Source of the DNA: Granulicella sp. S190
GTDB lineage: Bacteria > Acidobacteriota > Terriglobia > Terriglobales > Acidobacteriaceae
Assembly: GCF_009766095.1 (NCBI RefSeq)
Contig: NZ_LMUD01000002.1
Location: 303,626 to 367,625 of the forward strand
Length of the DNA stretch: 64,000 nt
Reading direction: 5' to 3'
Shown: positions 1 to 8,365 of the stretch, piece by piece
How the letters are laid out: each line of letters opens with the position of its first letter
Position numbering within the stretch: the stretch's first letter is position 1
Notes under the pieces: generated by a model
What the model was told of the DNA's origin: nothing
What the model saw: the letters and a program-made list of their open reading frames with translations, nothing else
Database searches by the model: none
Position numbers and translations under genes: made by a program

Positions 1-1
1 A

Positions 2-859
2 GATTCCCCCGTATACGCGACGCTTGGCTCCGGGAATTCTGCACTTGCGGTGACTCGGCTCCATGCCCCCCGCGGATTCTTTACACCGACAGATCCGATT
101 CCGGTCGAAAAAGCGTTCTCAATTCATCTCCATCTTCGAACCAGCCTGGGAGGTCAATTGTGGTTGGGTGGAAAGTTAGAACCCACTGGAAAGCGGCCGT
201 CCGGGGGAGTAACGATCCTAGATCTTGAGCACGAGCCTATTGCGTTCTTTCCGAACCCGATTGAGGTTATACAGTTTTACATACCGCGAGTCGCTTTAGA
301 GGAATTCGCTTATGAACATCACCTGCCCAAACTCGACACGCTGCGGTGGCCTCATTGCGAAATGGATACGACCCTAAAGCATCTTGGAAAGTCGCTTCTA
401 TTTTCTATTCAACAGTCTCGTCAGACGTCCAGACTTTTTCTTGACAACTTGGGCCAAGCGGTTCTTGCGCACGCAACATTTGCTTATGGCGGAGTTCGCA
501 GCGGGTTGAAATCAGATCGCGGACATCTGGCTCCGTGGCAGACCCGTCGTGCAAAAGAACTTCTGAGTGCTAATTTGAATGGCGACATCTCCCTATCTTC
601 GGTCGCAGCCGAATGCGGCTTGTCGGTAAGCCACTTTGCTCACGCTTTTCGAAAGACATTCGGACAACCTCCGCATAAGTGGCTGATGGAGCAACGACTA
701 GACGCCGTCAAGAACCTACTGCTGACCTCCCGGTTATCGCTTGCGGAAATCGCGTCTCAATATGGTTTCTCCGATCAGCCCTCCCTAAATAGATTCTTCA
801 GAAGATTTGTGGGCGAAAGCCCCGGCGAATGGCGACGCAGCAGAAAAAGCCATCTTTGA
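2..859 (+). CDS. AraC-family transcriptional regulator (5' end outside window)
   Basis: The C-terminal ~100 residues form two AraC-type helix-turn-helix motifs: the segment starting ISLSSVAAECGLSVSHFAHAF, then LSLAEIASQYGFSDQPSLNRFFRR, ending in the usual GESPGEWR. The N-terminal ~150 residues would be the ligand or dimerisation part, which I cannot assign to a substrate. A GTG at 50 could start a 269-residue protein, but the frame is open without a stop to base 2 and no ribosome site precedes the GTG. The gene therefore most likely begins left of the window. Its target is unknown; it is followed by an unrelated regulator on the same strand after about 160 bp. Confidence 0.85.
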   Translation, partial: DSPVYATLGSGNSALAVTRLHAPRGFFTPTDPIPVEKAFSIHLHLRTSLGGQLWLGGKLEPTGKRPSGGVTILDLEHEPIAFFPNPIEVIQFYIPRVALEEFAYEHHLPKLDTLRWPHCEMDTTLKHLGKSLLFSIQQSRQTSRLFLDNLGQAVLAHATFAYGGVRSGLKSDRGHLAPWQTRRAKELLSANLNGDISLSSVAAECGLSVSHFAHAFRKTFGQPPHKWLMEQRLDAVKNLLLTSRLSLAEIASQYGFSDQPSLNRFFRRFVGESPGEWRRSRKSHL

Positions 860-1016
860 ACAGTCTTCGCCAAGACACTCCCGGTCCTCCTGGCCTACGC
901 TTTGAAAGCATGGTAGATGCGGGAGTTGACTGTGTTTTGCCCGCGCCTCAATTCATTTGTTTCTGAGCCCCATACGCTTTGTGGCGAATGTCTTGCGGTC
1001 GCGCAATTTGGGAGCG

Positions 1017-3803
1017 ATGAAACCATCTTCTTGTTTCGGCACGTTCGAATTGATTCCAGAGCGCAGCGCTCTGCTGTGTGATGGGGAAGCTGTGCATCTC
1101 GGCAGTCGGGCATTTTCGCTGCTTAGAATCCTCGTAGAGAACGCAGGGAAAGTGGTGAGCGGGGCTGAATTGACTGCTCAAATATGGCCGGACACAAGCG
1201 TTGGCGAAGCCAATCTGAGAGTGCATCTAGCCGCCGTTCGAAAAGTCTTATCCGAAGGCGGCTGTCCGGATGGATGTATCGTGACGCTTCCTGGTCGCGG
1301 ATATCAGTTTGCGATGCCGGTCACGCATCGGAAAACAGAGAATTATCAAAAGAGTTGGGTCAATGTTCCACCTCTACTTGCGAAACTGATAGGCCGCGAT
1401 CAAGTCATTCAGGAGATTCTTTCGGATCTGGCCGATCGTAGGCTCATCAGCATTGTGGGCAGTGGTGGAATTGGCAAGACCAGTGTTGCGTTGGCGACGG
1501 CTGGAAGAGCTATTGAAATCTATCCGGACGGCGTGTTCTTTGTAGATTTCACGTCTCTCACCGTCTCCTCGCCGTTGGCCTTTGCCTTGGCTAGCTCTCT
1601 CCGACTGCCGGCGTCATCGGGCATTGATGAAATGGCGGTTTTCGATTATCTGGGACCGCGTGAAACGCTTATTGTCTTTGACAATTGTGAGCATGTGATC
1701 GAAGCTGCCGCCTCATTCGCGGAGAAGGTCTTGCGCGAATGCCCGAATGTCCATCTCCTTGCCACAAGCAGAGAGCCGTTGCGCACTGAGGGAGAGTTTG
1801 TGAAGAGGTTATTACCTCTTCAAGCGCCGTCGCTCGGAGATGCCTCGCTCACCGCTGTCGAGGCTCTAGCCTTTCCGGCAGTCCAACTCTTCGTCGAGCG
1901 AGCGTCTTCAGGCGTTGCGGGCTTCTCACTCACGGATGAAGATGCACCGGCGCTGGCGCTTCTCTGCAACAAGCTCGACGGAATTCCCCTCGCTATAGAG
2001 CTAGCCGCTGCCCGCATCGACCTCTTTGACATTCGAACGCTCACTATCCAGCTTGAAGATTGTCTTGAACTCCTAACCCGCAATCGACGTACGGCGCAAG
2101 AGCGTCATCGCACGCTGCGCGCCACGCTTGATTGGAGCTACGGGCTTCTGTCAGATGGTGAACAGCTCCTCCTATCGCGGTTGAGTGTGTTTCGAGGTGA
2201 GTTCGATCGCGATGCCGCCCTTATGGTCGCAACGGATCACGTCATGACGAAGAGCAGAATTTGGGAGTCCCTGCCCAACCTTGTCGCGAAATCTCTTCTC
2301 GTCATGTCGAACGAGAGCAGCGCACCCGTATTCCGGCTCTTGGATTCCACCCGCGCGTACGCAGTCGAGAAGCTTGGAGACGGCCCCGGCGCGAATTCTG
2401 TTCGCCGCCTACATGCCGAATACATTCGCGATAGAACTCTGAGCCTCGCACCTAAGAATGGATTTGTGGTGAAGTCTCACCAGGAATCCCATAGCAAGAT
2501 GGTCGATGAACTCCGTTCAGCTATTGCGTGGGCTTTCTCACCGAAGGGCGACCCAGAACTCGGAATTGAGGTTATAGCCTCCTCGGCATATCTCTGGTTT
2601 CAGCTATCTCTCTTCGAAGAGTTCAAAGTTCACGCCGATCGAGCATTGGAGGCGATGAGCGGCACGCCGAACGTGTCAAAGGCGGAACTCCGTCTTTTGC
2701 TTGCGAGGGGACCCGCGCTCTATGAAACCCTCGGCGCGGTGCCGGAACTCTTCTCTACTGCAACTCGGGCGCTCGAACTTGCCAAGCAGTTAGATGATCG
2801 GCTAGGAATCAGTGGAGCCCTTCATAATCTGTGGCGTTATCACCACGGCCTCGGAGAATATAGCCGGTCGCTGGACGTTGCACTCCAGATAGAAGAGTAC
2901 GTCGGCGGTGATTCTCAACACGTATGGTGGAATCCGCTGAAGGCTCTGTCGCTCTTGTATCTGGGGAATCTCAAGGAGTGTCGATCTGTTCTGTCGGAAA
3001 TAGAAGACCGGGTGACGATCTCCGATGATGGCATACGCGGAGCGTATGACTATAACTTGGCAGTTTTGGTCATGGGAACCCTGGCCCGCGTTTTGTGGCT
3101 TCAAGGCTTTCCGGAAGACGCTATTCGCGTCGCTGAAAAATCGGTTGCTGCCGCATTGGAAACGAAGCAGTCGGTCGCGATCTGTTTTGCACTTTCCATC
3201 GCCGGATGCCCCATCAACATTTGGAATCGGAACTTGAAAGACGCAGAGCGCAACCTGTCCCTGCTACAGGAGCACGCCCGCCTATCCAATTCTCTGTATT
3301 GGAAACAGTACGTGGATGTGTTCCGTTTGGGCGTCGCAGCAGCGAATGGCCAGCCCGCGGACCGTCAATTCAAGGCAGGAAGGCAACAATCTTATTGGGA
3401 TTATCGCCATTGGGAAAACTTCAGTGTGCTGGGGCTGAGTTTTGCACCCGTCCTCCTAGTGCAGCGGGCGAAAAGCGACCCTTCGTGGTGGTGTGCTCCC
3501 GAAGTTCTGAGATTAGAAGCCGTGCGTATGCATGGCGAGGGCAAGTCGCAGGCGAGAGCTGATGTATGCCGGCTGTTGCAGCAGTCTTTGGAGATTGCGC
3601 AACGTCAGCAAGCGCTCTCGTGGGAATTGAGGACAGCGACCTCGCTCCTTGAGTTGGCTCAGACTGGCGACGAAATCAAGCAGGCGAAGCGCCTGCTCAA
3701 GGAGACAATGAGCGACTTTACCGCCGGATTTGATTCGTATGATTTTCGAAGAGCAGAGGCTCTCCTTGAAAAGTCTCCTCGTTTTGCAGGTGCATCCCTG
3801 TGA
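1017..3803 (+). CDS. Winged-helix / NB-ARC ATPase transcriptional regulator
   Basis: About 928 residues. Residues ~5-100 are an OmpR/CadC-type winged helix (FGTFELIPERSALL near the start, then LGSRAFSLLRILVE and a GRGYQF wing). A P-loop ATPase follows, with Walker A GSGGIGKTS at ~148-156 and Walker B LIVFDNCEH at ~217-225, then an arginine-rich LATSREPL motif and a long helical, TPR-like C-terminus. This is the architecture of AfsR/LuxR-like signal-transducing ATPases that switch a DNA-binding domain by nucleotide exchange. The open frame extends upstream to a TTG at 957, but the fold begins just after the ATG at 1017, which has GGGAG upstream. The stop overlaps the next gene by 4 bp, so the acyltransferase is the obvious partner or target. 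Confidence 0.85.
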   Translation: MKPSSCFGTFELIPERSALLCDGEAVHLGSRAFSLLRILVENAGKVVSGAELTAQIWPDTSVGEANLRVHLAAVRKVLSEGGCPDGCIVTLPGRGYQFAMPVTHRKTENYQKSWVNVPPLLAKLIGRDQVIQEILSDLADRRLISIVGSGGIGKTSVALATAGRAIEIYPDGVFFVDFTSLTVSSPLAFALASSLRLPASSGIDEMAVFDYLGPRETLIVFDNCEHVIEAAASFAEKVLRECPNVHLLATSREPLRTEGEFVKRLLPLQAPSLGDASLTAVEALAFPAVQLFVERASSGVAGFSLTDEDAPALALLCNKLDGIPLAIELAAARIDLFDIRTLTIQLEDCLELLTRNRRTAQERHRTLRATLDWSYGLLSDGEQLLLSRLSVFRGEFDRDAALMVATDHVMTKSRIWESLPNLVAKSLLVMSNESSAPVFRLLDSTRAYAVEKLGDGPGANSVRRLHAEYIRDRTLSLAPKNGFVVKSHQESHSKMVDELRSAIAWAFSPKGDPELGIEVIASSAYLWFQLSLFEEFKVHADRALEAMSGTPNVSKAELRLLLARGPALYETLGAVPELFSTATRALELAKQLDDRLGISGALHNLWRYHHGLGEYSRSLDVALQIEEYVGGDSQHVWWNPLKALSLLYLGNLKECRSVLSEIEDRVTISDDGIRGAYDYNLAVLVMGTLARVLWLQGFPEDAIRVAEKSVAAALETKQSVAICFALSIAGCPINIWNRNLKDAERNLSLLQEHARLSNSLYWKQYVDVFRLGVAAANGQPADRQFKAGRQQSYWDYRHWENFSVLGLSFAPVLLVQRAKSDPSWWCAPEVLRLEAVRMHGEGKSQARADVCRLLQQSLEIAQRQQALSWELRTATSLLELAQTGDEIKQAKRLLKETMSDFTAGFDSYDFRRAEALLEKSPRFAGASL

Positions 3804-5062
3804 CGGAAAACATGAACTTCTCCGAGGTTGACAAGAACAGGGTGCTGAGGCAACTGGACTCCTTTGAGGAACACTTCTGGCTGATGGAGCGGGTTGCTCG
3901 ACGCGGGCACGTTCTCGCGGCCGAGATCAGCGGCCAGACAAGAATCGAAAACTGGCACGAAGCACTTCGGGAGTTGCAGAAGGCATATCCGCTTTTACAA
4001 GCGTCGATCGGCAAGGTTGAAGGAGAACGTCCGTTCTTTTATAGCGTTCCGGAGCGGCCTATGCCATTGCGCGTGGAGCCGCTTTCGTCGTCGTTTTCAG
4101 CCACGGAGGCAATCGAGAAGGAGCTCTCGGACCCCTTCAAGGACGGCGAGCCTTTAACGAGGTCTGCGTTGTTTCATCAGGAAGATAAGTGCGTGTTCCT
4201 GATCGCCTCACACCATGCTTCATTGGACGGAAAGTCTCATCTCTTCCTGCTCCACGACCTGCTGTGTTTGCTGACGGAATGCGCGTTGCAAAAACCGCAG
4301 CCGCTCACCCCATCTGTCGCCGAACTGTTCGGTCGTGAGAGCCCGGAGTATCGAACATCGGAACATACTTCCTCGGTTTCAAATGAGGCGGTTCCCGTGC
4401 ATCCGGCAACTGCCGTCCACGTCACCCGTGCAGAGTTGTCGAAGGCCGAGACGGAGGATCTCGTGGATAATGCCAAATGGCGGGGTGTCTCTGTTCACAG
4501 CGCCGTTTTGACGGCGTTGGCTCTGGCAGGACTTCGGTCAAGCGTAGTTTGGCGGACTGATGGTATTCGTTGTCTGAGCCCAGTCGATATACGCCCGTTT
4601 CACGGGCTGACCGATCAAGTGGGGCAGCTGGTCGTTCTCCACCGCTGCCTACTGGAAGGACTACGCGAGGATCAGTTCTGGGAGATTGGAGCGCGGATCA
4701 CCTCTTCAATGAAGTCAAGTTCGCTTCGCAGCAACATCGACGAATTCCTGAACCAAGCCAGTTCCTTGGTAGAGGATGAGCACTCGCCGCAAGCCCATCT
4801 AAGACTGCTGCTGAATAGCGGGTTCGTGCACGATCTCATGCTGACGAGCTATGGCTCCTATCAAGTGCGCACGCGTTTCAGGGGACTGCATCTTAACCAG
4901 GTCTTCACCGCTGGGTTTGTCGGGGGGCCAGATACACAAAAGTTCTCCACGATGACGGTGAATGGATCGCTTGGAATTACGCATGTCGCCCATCATCCGT
5001 TTCCGGAGATGTTGCAAACCGCAAAAGGGATCTTGACCGCCGCACTAGCAACAAGCTCATGA
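3800..5062 (+). CDS. PapA-like acyltransferase / stand-alone condensation-domain protein
   Basis: A 420-residue protein with the condensation-superfamily active-site motif HHxxxDG (HHASLDG at ~138-144) and a two-lobed length typical of PapA-type acyltransferases and free-standing C domains. Such enzymes transfer an acyl group to an alcohol or amine; the substrate cannot be read from the sequence. The GTG start at 3800 sits in a 4-bp overlap with the regulator's stop (GTGA), indicating translational coupling. ATG 3812 is an alternative start that would remove four residues. No carrier domain or adenylation domain is attached, so it probably uses a soluble acyl donor or a carrier encoded elsewhere. 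It is 35 kb from the NRPS cluster and on the opposite strand. Confidence 0.75.
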   Translation: MTENMNFSEVDKNRVLRQLDSFEEHFWLMERVARRGHVLAAEISGQTRIENWHEALRELQKAYPLLQASIGKVEGERPFFYSVPERPMPLRVEPLSSSFSATEAIEKELSDPFKDGEPLTRSALFHQEDKCVFLIASHHASLDGKSHLFLLHDLLCLLTECALQKPQPLTPSVAELFGRESPEYRTSEHTSSVSNEAVPVHPATAVHVTRAELSKAETEDLVDNAKWRGVSVHSAVLTALALAGLRSSVVWRTDGIRCLSPVDIRPFHGLTDQVGQLVVLHRCLLEGLREDQFWEIGARITSSMKSSSLRSNIDEFLNQASSLVEDEHSPQAHLRLLLNSGFVHDLMLTSYGSYQVRTRFRGLHLNQVFTAGFVGGPDTQKFSTMTVNGSLGITHVAHHPFPEMLQTAKGILTAALATSS

Positions 5063-5132
5063 ATGATCATGCGAGCCTCAAATGCCGGACTCGTGAAAAC
5101 AGATGTTTTGATCACCAACGAAGGGAAATAAT

Positions 5133-5537
5133 ATGAGTAATACAGATGTTTCAGCGAACAAAGCACTTGTCTTGACGGCCATGAAGGCAGTCTTTGTGAA
5201 TCGGGACTTAAGTGCTTTCGATAAGTATTGGGCTGAAGACTATATTCAGCACAACCACTACATTCCTCCTTTTCGAGAAGGGCTGCGCGAACTTGCTGCC
5301 AACGTGCCGGCTGACTTCAAGTACGACCCGGGAATGATTATCGGAGAGGGTGACCTCGTGATGATCCACGGACGATATTCCGCACACGGCCCTTTTAGTA
5401 AACCCGTTATTGCCGTGGACATATTCCGGATCGAAAACGGATTGCTCGCAGAGCATTGGGATGTTCTTGAAGAGGAAATACCCGCTGCTCAGACGGCGAG
5501 CGGCAACGAGATGTTTACGAATCCGCAGGCTTCTTAA
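5133..5537 (+). CDS. SnoaL-like / NTF2-fold protein
   Basis: 134 residues in a single NTF2-like cone fold. The pattern YIQHNHYIPPFREGL, then GDLVMIHGRYS, then VDIFRIENGLLAEHWDV is typical of SnoaL-like polyketide-cyclase relatives and the ketosteroid-isomerase superfamily. AAGGGAA lies ahead of ATG 5133. Members bind small hydrophobic molecules or act as cyclases or isomerases; no specific reaction can be assigned. It lies 70 bp after the acyltransferase and could be in the same transcript. Confidence 0.8.
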   Translation: MSNTDVSANKALVLTAMKAVFVNRDLSAFDKYWAEDYIQHNHYIPPFREGLRELAANVPADFKYDPGMIIGEGDLVMIHGRYSAHGPFSKPVIAVDIFRIENGLLAEHWDVLEEEIPAAQTASGNEMFTNPQAS

Positions 5538-5742
5538 TCAGATCAGCAGACTCCAGGAAAGAGCTTCTAACACTTGGCATTGTCCGAATTTGCTTGTGCT
5601 GTTGGCTGAACACCTGTCAGATTTGCCTCCAAACCCGACGCAGGAAACGAGTGGAGGCCTCTCTTAGTCGCCGCTCACTTCTGTCCAACCTGTGGGCGGC
5701 AACTGAACGGAGTCAGGCTAGCTCTGAGAGGAAGATTTCGCA

Positions 5743-6087
5743 ATGCGAGACAAGTCCGTCGAGTATTCTTGTGCTGCAGAATTAGCTGTCGGCCACCTCC
5801 AGGGAAAGTGGGGGATACAAATTCTCTGTGTCATGCGGGAGGGGCCCATTCGACTTGGTCAGCTCGGACGTCTCATCCCTTCAGCTTCCAAGAAAGTGTT
5901 GGCTGAAAATCTGAGAAAGCTTCAGGCCGCGGGATTGATCGTGAGAAATGATCTGAGCAGCCATATTCTGCACGTCGAGTATGATCTGGCGGAACCGGTA
6001 AAGGCAGCGACATACGAGCTGCTCGATCAACTAGCGAAGTGGGGGGACGCGTATGATGAGCTCAATTCGAATCATCCCAAACCGTAG
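5743..6087 (+). CDS. HxlR-family transcriptional regulator
   Basis: 114 residues that fill the whole HxlR winged-helix domain: GKWGIQILCVMREGPIRLGQL (helix 1-2 region), SKKVLAENLRKLQAAGLIVRN (recognition helix and start of the wing), and a C-terminal dimerisation helix ELLDQLAKWGDAY. A cysteine at position 10 sits where redox-sensing HxlR proteins often have one, but sensing is not proven. GAGGAAG precedes the ATG at a good distance. HxlR proteins usually control a neighbouring oxidoreductase or small-enzyme gene; here the neighbours are the NTF2-like genes. Confidence 0.85.
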   Translation: MRDKSVEYSCAAELAVGHLQGKWGIQILCVMREGPIRLGQLGRLIPSASKKVLAENLRKLQAAGLIVRNDLSSHILHVEYDLAEPVKAATYELLDQLAKWGDAYDELNSNHPKP

Positions 6088-6156
6088 GAAAAGGTGAAAT
6101 CGGCTGTAGCAGGTGGGTACGGATCTCTTGTGTAAAGTCGCTGCTATGCTGTGTGG

Positions 6157-6372
6157 ATGGCAATCCATCTTGATTTTCAGCTCCCAAACGGTCAAATTTC
6201 CGGGGTAACCTTGAACGACACTTCGCTCACTGCAATCCCTCTTTTAGGCGACCTAATTTCGGTAGGTGCTCCTCCCGACTATAAAATCGTGTCGCGCCGC
6301 TTTGACTTTTTTGGAGGGTCCCCTTCAACCGGGGATGTGACCATTCTCTTTGAGTGCGAAGCAGCGAGTTGA
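6157..6372 (+). CDS. Small hypothetical protein
   Basis: 71 residues from ATG 6157 (a GTG at 6151 gives two more). No family recognised. The composition is balanced with alternating hydrophobic residues (LDFQLPNGQ, IPLLGDLISVG) suggesting a small beta-rich protein. No clear ribosome site is present, so it could be a chance open frame; I keep it because it fills the gap between two same-strand genes and has normal amino-acid use. Confidence 0.35.
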   Translation: MAIHLDFQLPNGQISGVTLNDTSLTAIPLLGDLISVGAPPDYKIVSRRFDFFGGSPSTGDVTILFECEAAS

Positions 6373-6484
6373 ACACCAGAAGCGGGCAGGCGACTACTGC
6401 CGACTAGTAGGCGCTTGTCCGAGAGCATTCAGACTGGCCGGATAAACGAGAATCGATTCCACGCCAGGCGTTATGGGAGAGTGA

Positions 6485-6880
6485 ATGGCAGACACTAAGA
6501 CCCTTATTGAGCAGGCATACGCCGCATTCAATAAGCGAGACATCGACGGCGCATTAGCTCTGATGGCAGAGGACGTACGCTGGCCCAGGGCTTCGGAGGG
6601 AGGCGAGGTTGTCGGAAAGAAAGAGATTCGCGCCTACTGGACTCGCCAATGGAGCGAGTTCGATCCCGCTGTAAAGCCGCTGGAAATCACCGAGGAAGAC
6701 GGTGGTAAGACTCACGTCAAGGTGCATCAACTCGTCAGGAGTCTTCAAGGGGATGTTCTTTCGGACAGCGAGGTTCTCCACGTATTCACTGTGAAGGGCG
6801 GTCATATCGCAGCCATGGACATTGGGGATGAGGCTGGTGAATCGGCCGGTCCGTCTGCCGCATTCGCACATCGGTCCTGA
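6485..6880 (+). CDS. NTF2-like / SnoaL-like protein
   Basis: 131 residues. Starts LIEQAYAAFNKRDIDGALALMAEDVRWPRASEGGEVVGKKEI, the classic opening of the SnoaL-like/ketosteroid-isomerase-like family, and ends with a strand that reads VLHVFTVKGGHIAAMDI. GGGAG lies just upstream of the ATG. The function is probably binding of a small ligand; no catalytic residues can be pinned down. It is a second, diverged NTF2-fold gene within 1 kb of the one at 5133. It converges with the minus-strand gene ending at 6918. Confidence 0.8.
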   Translation: MADTKTLIEQAYAAFNKRDIDGALALMAEDVRWPRASEGGEVVGKKEIRAYWTRQWSEFDPAVKPLEITEEDGGKTHVKVHQLVRSLQGDVLSDSEVLHVFTVKGGHIAAMDIGDEAGESAGPSAAFAHRS

Positions 6881-6917
6881 CTGGCTCATCGGCCGTGAAG
6901 TCGGCTCGTATTTACTA

Positions 6918-7523
6918 TCACGTCGATTGAGCTATTGCGCGGGCGACGAAACAGAGGTCTTTGAAGACTCTGGCTTCAAAGAGATTCGTGCTCCCGGCGA
7001 CTCTCATCACTTCATCCGCCTGCCGGCTGACACGGCGGTAGGTGCGAAGCATCTGCGGCACTCCGGGCTGAGGTCCACGACGGACAAACGCGTTGCACAA
7101 CTCGCGCATAACCCCTTCAACCGTGGAATCGTGGATGTTTGGGTCTGTGCCGTCCAAGTCGCTAAGGGACTTCTGCAGACGACGATTGCGCGACTCGAAC
7201 ACGAACCAGGTGTGACGGGCAGGGTTAAGCTGCTGCCATGTAATTGTCATCCCGAGTTCGCACGGCATGTTGAAGCGGGGAGTTGGGGGAGGATTGCGGT
7301 CGACTTCGATCCGCGACAGGTCGTGAATGGAATAACGGCAACTCTGAATAAGAGCGAGAATTCGATTAAGGCGGCGTTCGCCGCCAGGAATTCCAAGAGT
7401 CGCCCTTGGCTCAAGGCCGAGCTCCGTCAGTCCTACGATATAGGCCAGATAGAGACGGCTGAAGTGGGCGTCATAAGGAATATTGAGAAAGACGGCGTTC
7501 TGCTGGACAAGGGAAATCGGCAT
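6918..7523 (-). CDS. TIR-like / deoxyribosyltransferase-like protein, possible defence effector
   Basis: 201 residues. The start (VFLNIPYDAHFSRLYLAYI) followed by SCRYSIHDLSRIEVD and FNMPCELGMTI is a Rossmann-like pattern shared by TIR domains and nucleoside 2-deoxyribosyltransferase-type proteins: strand, SxxSIHDLS loop, then a helix carrying Glu89 in CELG. Many bacterial proteins beginning VF[VL]N[YIC]P[FY]D have this layout and remain uncharacterised. The likely role is nucleotide binding or hydrolysis, by fold resemblance only. Its start lies 18 bp after a small basic protein gene on the same strand, so the two form a pair. The whole unit is next to a tRNA attachment-site remnant. Confidence 0.55.
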   Translation of the reverse strand: MPISLVQQNAVFLNIPYDAHFSRLYLAYIVGLTELGLEPRATLGIPGGERRLNRILALIQSCRYSIHDLSRIEVDRNPPPTPRFNMPCELGMTITWQQLNPARHTWFVFESRNRRLQKSLSDLDGTDPNIHDSTVEGVMRELCNAFVRRGPQPGVPQMLRTYRRVSRQADEVMRVAGSTNLFEARVFKDLCFVARAIAQST

Positions 7524-7541
7524 TTAATCTTCAGACCTCGA

Positions 7542-7742
7542 CTATTTCTTGGTTCTGAAAACCGTGCCGCTCTCCTTTGAAGTCCCTGAGGAATCTCGGT
7601 GACGCTCGACGAACTGACCCGACTTTGAATCGCGACGCACGAGACGCAGGAGAGAGTTCTGTCGGCTCTTGCTTAAGCCGAGGCTCTTCCCAAACTCTTC
7701 GAGAGTCGGAACCGGGGTCGAGATGGTAACGGAGCGTGCCAT
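7542..7742 (-). CDS. Small basic protein upstream of the TIR-like gene
   Basis: 66 residues. The first half (VPTLEEFGKSLGLSKSRQNSLLRLV) reads as a short helix-turn-helix, and the second half is basic and polar (SKSGQFVERHRDSSG). Its position 18 bp upstream of the TIR-like gene on the same strand, its size and its predicted DNA-binding helix suggest an operon partner such as a regulator or antitoxin-like protein. No named family is recognised. A longer frame over the same DNA (up to 8073) reads through the tRNA fragment and is not believed. Confidence 0.5.
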   Translation of the reverse strand: MARSVTISTPVPTLEEFGKSLGLSKSRQNSLLRLVRRDSKSGQFVERHRDSSGTSKESGTVFRTKK

Positions 7743-7958
7743 TGGTTCTATTGTATGAGATGTCCGCCAGAGCTTCCAGAGCTTTCGGAAGGGGCTGATA
7801 TTTTGTTGATGAACCCATGTCGTCTGCCTTCTTTGGGCAGAGGTCTAGTGGACAGAGGACGTGGGTTCGATAAGGGTGCAATAACGCTTCCTCGGGGTGC
7901 CTCAAGGCGCTAAAAGAGCCATCCGTTACGCCTGGTTTCTTACAGTTACGCGTTTCTT
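7743..7958. other. Intergenic stretch before tRNA fragment
   Basis: No convincing gene on either strand. It presumably contains the promoter of the minus-strand pair ending at 6918. Read together with the tRNA fragment that follows, it would be the last part of the integrated element. Confidence 0.4.
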
Positions 7959-8008
7959 CCTTGCTGTCACGGCAGAGGTCGCGGGTTCGAGCCTCGTCGT
8001 CCCCGCCA
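7959..8008 (+). pseudogene. 3' fragment of tRNA-Asp (GUC), probable attachment-site remnant
   Basis: From the anticodon loop CTGTCAC (about 7964-7970) to an encoded CCA (8006-8008) the sequence follows tRNA-Asp: variable region AGGTC, T-arm GCGGG-TTCGAGC-CTCGT with five pairs (two of them G-U), then acceptor strand CGTCCCC, discriminator G and CCA. The 5' half is absent: no GGGGACG acceptor strand, no D-arm, and the 5' anticodon stem does not pair. A 3' half of a tRNA broken in the anticodon loop is the usual product of tyrosine-integrase insertion. The intact gene would lie to the left of this window. Confidence 0.7.
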
Positions 8009-8039
8009 TAAGCTACTAAGAATGAATAGCTTATGGCGG
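8003..8039. repeat. Perfect 13-bp inverted repeat overlapping the tRNA 3' end
   Basis: CCGCCATAAGCTA (8003-8015) and TAGCTTATGGCGG (8027-8039) are perfect complements around an 11-base loop. The left arm begins inside the tRNA acceptor end, including the CCA. No T-run follows, so it is a poor intrinsic terminator; it may be an integrase-related or post-tRNA structure. Confidence 0.6.
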
Positions 8040-8365
8040 ACCTCATGTGACAATTAAATGCATTAATACGCAATGGGGCTAAAACTCCTTGCAGTCGCCT
8101 TCCCCGCCATCGACAACTCTGCCTGCCTCATACTTGCTAATGCGTTTATCCACGGATACAGCCTGTGTAGAGGTCCATTTTGATGCGTGAATTCGCATGT
8201 TTCAAAAACTCTTGAGCCATTCACATCTACGCAGGTTGGTTGCTGGACTTGTCGTTCGCGGAACAATCTCGTAGACCGGCCCAAATGCCGAATCAGTGAT
8301 AGGCCTCCCATGAGTTCGGAGCACGCTATTTATCTTGCTCCCACGGGCTGCGATAAAGGCTTTCA
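8040..8365. other. Intergenic region without a recognised gene
   Basis: 326 bases between the tRNA remnant and the small membrane-protein gene. Open frames here are short, overlap each other and show no family resemblance. I see no repeat or RNA gene in it. Confidence 0.4.

Noticed and set aside
7841-7890. A second T-arm-like sequence (GTGGGTTCGATA)
   Set aside because: The flanking bases do not pair and there is no acceptor end or anticodon arm, so it is not a tRNA gene or clear att copy.
7531-8073. 180-residue minus-strand frame over the tRNA remnant
   Set aside because: Its ARTRDLCRD segment comes from reading the tRNA backwards, a well-known false ORF; the 66-residue frame below it fits better.
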